Source: Styela clava (lineage: Eukaryota; Chordata; Ascidiacea; Stolidobranchia; Styelidae). From it: a DNA stretch of 64,000 nucleotides. The notes under the pieces are model-generated. The model was given only the letters and a program-made list of their open reading frames with translations, searched no databases and was not told the origin of the DNA. Positions 60,753 through 64,000 of the stretch are shown piece by piece. The stretch's first letter is position 1. The number at the start of each line of letters is the position of its first letter. A program made the position numbers and the translations under genes. The DNA lies in assembly GCF_964204865.1 (NCBI RefSeq), contig NC_135264.1, positions 2,232,001-2,296,000 of the forward strand. The letters are read 5' to 3'.

Positions 60753-63700
60753 ATGTGCAGGACTTCGGATCGTTCAAAATTTATCGTTTTCTCGATATTC
60801 TTTGTGATTTGTCGACTTTGCTTCGGCCTTTCAACAGAATGGATGTATTTGCCAACACATTTTAATTAGTCCAGTAGGGAATAGTTGCCTTAGAAGTGTT
60901 CTATGTGCGACCATATCGAACCAACGTAAACGAGTGTCGTAGCTGATAAACCGTAAAGATTTTCGATGCTTTCATTCAAAAATTGAATATCAGAACTTGC
61001 ACAGTTACCGGCAAACTAGTCATCAAATAAAGTAACACTAACGCTTATGCTCAGTATTCGTATGGTCTTTAAGATTTAGTCAGAGTAGTAAGATTTTAAT
61101 AATACGTCATGAACAACAATTTGGCTCGGGATTTGTAACGTTTTTATTTGGACGTATAATTCCAGAATAATCCATTTGCAAGCGTGTTACGTTCTTGCAA
61201 CGAGACAGATATATCGATATATAGCTTGTTTCTAAATGAAATGAATTTACAATAATTAAGTGTAATATCGATTATTATAGTGAAGAAAAGTTGTTATTTA
61301 TAAGAAACATGATTCATCAAGAACACTACATTTTTGTTTCGAAAGTTCTTTGGGTATGTCTTATAGATATTAAAGAAAGCATTAGAAAGTGACGCGTAGA
61401 GGTATTAATAATTCCCACGACTGTCCCTAGGATGTAAACTAGCAGCAAATAAAGGTATATAGTCAAATTGATTGTTGTTTGTGGTATATTATAAACAGTA
61501 TATCTCCTATGGCTCTATGTATGAATACTTGGTTAGAACTACTTAAAAATTTAGGACAAGCGATTATCAACTGAAAGATGTCTACGAGATTTGATATTGA
61601 CATAGTTTTTTTAGATTATAACCTCAACATACTGAGAAAATAATCATCGCATCGCATTCGAATATCTTTGACACAAAACCTGGAAGCTAGTTCAAGCCAA
61701 ACTTGCTTAATCTTGCGAAAAAATGAATTAACTCATCTTCGGCTATACAATATTACTATACATTATTTACGGCGTGATTTAATCCATAAATGGCCCGAAA
61801 TGCATACTTCAGCGTTGAGCCCAAGCCAATTTTCCCCCAAAGGTAGAAGATTCCAAGTTTGTAGAAAGGTTCGCCTACTACATTTCCCTCTAGATCAGTG
61901 CACTTTTAGAATCTGTATTTTGTTCAATTTATATCTGTACATATGAATATACTTTGATAAACATGTTCAAAATATTTTGTACAGAATATTTAACGCAGAG
62001 TATCACATTGCTAAATTAGTTCTGAAAAGAGAGCGAATATAATGAAACCGCCTGTTCGCTTTAGTTTGATATTTGTTATTTGGTGTTCCGTGATTCATCT
62101 TCCAGTAGGCCACAAAATGATGAGTGTTACATAAAGCCAGAATGTCAATACAAAGGAAATATGTGCGACATGAACCCGATAGATTGTGAATTTCAAAAAT
62201 TGTATGAGGAAGGTGGGTATGATGTTTTTCATTTTCGTTGAGGTTATAAACTACGATTACTTTGAGGCATTTCAATAGCAAAACATTCATATTGTATTTC
62301 ACATCCCGAATTATTATAATTTTAATTCATTCATTAAGGTTGCTTGGCAGCATGTAAGGGATTATCCTATAAACAACTTTACAAACCAAGACAAGATGTG
62401 CAATTCTGGGTAAATACGACAAGGCCTTCATGGTATGCCAAGAACCTAACATTTACCATCGTATCGTAAGTTCATGTTTGTATTCTACATGTAGTATTTA
62501 CATCCAAGTAATAGTCGAATATGTAATAAGATTTTGTTTTTGTCCAACAATAACAACTTTTATTTTATTTTCATAATATATGAGGACGTTACATTTTAGA
62601 ATTATAAAAAACAACTGGACAACAATTCCCGATTGTTGTGGAGTGAAATGGAACGAGTTTTGCACTTTGCCACGTATGGCCGAAGAAGAAGTATTCATGA
62701 TCATCATACCACTCATTAGAGACACGTTTTGTTACTTCGAAATACAGGGTAATGTAAAGATTTTTATCACAAACCGCTCAACATACGCGATTCTATTTCA
62801 AAGAACGGTCGCCCGTAACATAAAATTTGATAAAATGAATATATATTGTAAAAGTTATTTTTAATTGTAAAATTAAATCTTTGCGTGGTTTTGTGATTTA
62901 TATCTAAGTTCATCCACAGAATTCAACATCGAAACAACTTCGCATGAGTGGTGTGACGATGTGGTGAAGATAGAATGTCTCTGTGAAGTAAGTGGGGAAA
63001 TATATTTCTTGAAAAAACATGAGGATGCCAGCACGGACAGGTTCCAACTCAAAGTAGAGTAAGTGCAAACTACTATGATGGGGCATATTTATTTGATAGA
63101 AATTAGTTAATTAGATTCAATAAATTCGATTGTTACATAACAACATTAAACCACGCCATTAGCCTAACAGTCGTATTATTTGTACGGTAATTTGAATGAC
63201 ATCATAATGATATTATCACTCTTTAGACGTTACTGCTTTTTCGAAGCTGCGAAATCTTATCTTGCGTATGGTCGACACTATGAAGACAATGAGTTTGTAA
63301 CTCACAATAAAAATTTCACGTTGATTGAAACGACTGAAGAAGTTGAATGGGAAAATAATTCAATCAATTGTACAATAAATGGAAAAGTTTCTGATATCGA
63401 ATCTTTGCTGCATAACAAAACTACGAAGAAAGGAAATGCTTTGTGTTGGTTCTCAAAGGTGTCTGGTGTGTGGAATCCTACTTCAACTTGTAAACTACTC
63501 ACGGCGATATCTGGTATATATTGCTTTTTTTCTGCGGATTGTATTATGTTGTTTATATAAACAAACGTCCAAAACTAATGAATGAAAAACACTCGTTCGG
63601 ACAATCTTACAAGTGTTTATAATTTTCATCGAAGTGGATGATATTTCGAATCTTTTCACTGACTGATACACTATTTTATTTAGATGACGAAACATCAACA

Positions 63701-63835
63701 ACCAAACTAATTATTGTTATTGGGGTTGTTGTCGCCGTTGCCCTTCTCATATTTATCATCCTTTTCTTCTGGTTATATAAAACAAAAATACAGAAATGCT
63801 TTCCCTCCTACAAGGAAACTCAAAGAGAAATATCC
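60753..63835 (+). CDS. Type I membrane glycoprotein, Cys-rich ectodomain (7 exons seen, continues)
   Basis: The model joins 60753-60844, 62106-62212, 62339-62465, 62600-62748, 62920-63058, 63227-63513 and 63684-63835. Every border is GT-AG and the phases chain without a break, giving 351 codons; the last donor (GTGAGT at 63836) leads out of the window. Residues 1-27 are a signal peptide (basic start, FIVFSIFFVICRLCFG core). The ectodomain (about 28-308) has some 20 Cys, including ECYIKPEC, GCLAAC and PDCCGVKWNEFC, and seven N-x-S/T sites. A single transmembrane helix (about 309-333, LIIVIGVVVAVALLIFIILF) is followed by a basic stop-transfer KTKIQK and the start of a cytoplasmic tail. I do not recognise the ectodomain fold. 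It would act at the cell surface; a receptor or adhesion role is inference. Confidence 0.75.
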
Positions 63836-64000
63836 GTGAGTACATTCGTAACTAGATTTATTTAGAAATAAACTCCTCTCAATCACTACAGTATAGTATT
63901 TTTAAGAGGAAATGAGACAAAGTAAAAAAAGTAAGGAAATGAGACAAAGTAAAAAAAGACTGTAATTGAATAGCATACGGCCAAGTTCTTACCGCAGACC
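63836..64000 (+). other. Intron at window edge
   Basis: Begins with donor GTGAGT after the transmembrane exon. It contains a duplicated GAAATGAGACAAAGTAAAAA stretch at about 63909-63958. No further exon is visible. Confidence 0.5.

Noticed and set aside
62042-62131. ATG-led frame with a signal-peptide-like start (MKPPVRFSLIF...) just before the first Cys-rich exon
   Set aside because: It is out of frame with the Cys-rich exon and hits TAA; the hydrophobic residues come from the polypyrimidine tract before the acceptor at 62105. The exon at 60753-60844 joins in phase instead.
1-64000. CRISPR arrays, bacterial operons or prophage
   Set aside because: The sequence is eukaryotic: spliced genes, pol III SINEs, hAT and LINE elements; no regularly spaced direct repeats with unique spacers.

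Overview
The window is AT-rich animal DNA: genes are split by GT-AG introns of about 50 to 1,600 bp (one of 4.9 kb), polyadenylation signals are AATAAA, and there are tRNA-derived SINEs and many hAT-type transposons. A Not-like homeobox gene, CYP20A1 and spastin point to a deuterostome, most likely a tunicate. The species assignment is inference.

Layout. (1) 1-7.5 kb, plus strand: two adjacent MARVEL-type four-helix membrane protein genes; the first has a 4.9 kb intron holding three hAT-type insertions. (2) 9.3-14.9 kb, minus strand: a complete 12-exon CYP20A1-like gene (492 codons, all phases agree), with Asn where the haem-ligand Cys is expected. (3) 16.8-18.3 kb, minus strand: an intronless 502-codon spastin gene. 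(4) 18,312-53,862: two head-to-tail copies of one block (unit 1, 18,312-37,049; unit 2, 37,050-53,862). Each carries a Not-like homeobox gene on the minus strand plus a decayed remnant of a second one. The unit 1 gene is open; the unit 2 gene has a TGA stop upstream of the homeodomain. The units differ mainly by insertions: a 3.0 kb hAT element and a 5.1 kb foldback element in unit 1; a short retroposon, a small TIR element, a broken LINE and a 1.4 kb hAT-type element in unit 2. (5) 53.9-60.7 kb: no recognisable gene; two small hairpin elements and four TGACGTC motifs. (6) 60.75 kb to the right edge, plus strand: a previously unrecognised type I membrane glycoprotein gene, seven coding exons assembled in phase, running off the window.

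The genes do not form a pathway. The most informative features are the tandem block (true duplication, or two divergent haplotypes joined by the assembler), the hAT insertion whose empty site is preserved in the other unit, the CYP20 haem-ligand substitution, and the foldback element with 420-bp repeats in its arms. All exon models were made by eye from splice signals and phase; no database or transcript was consulted.
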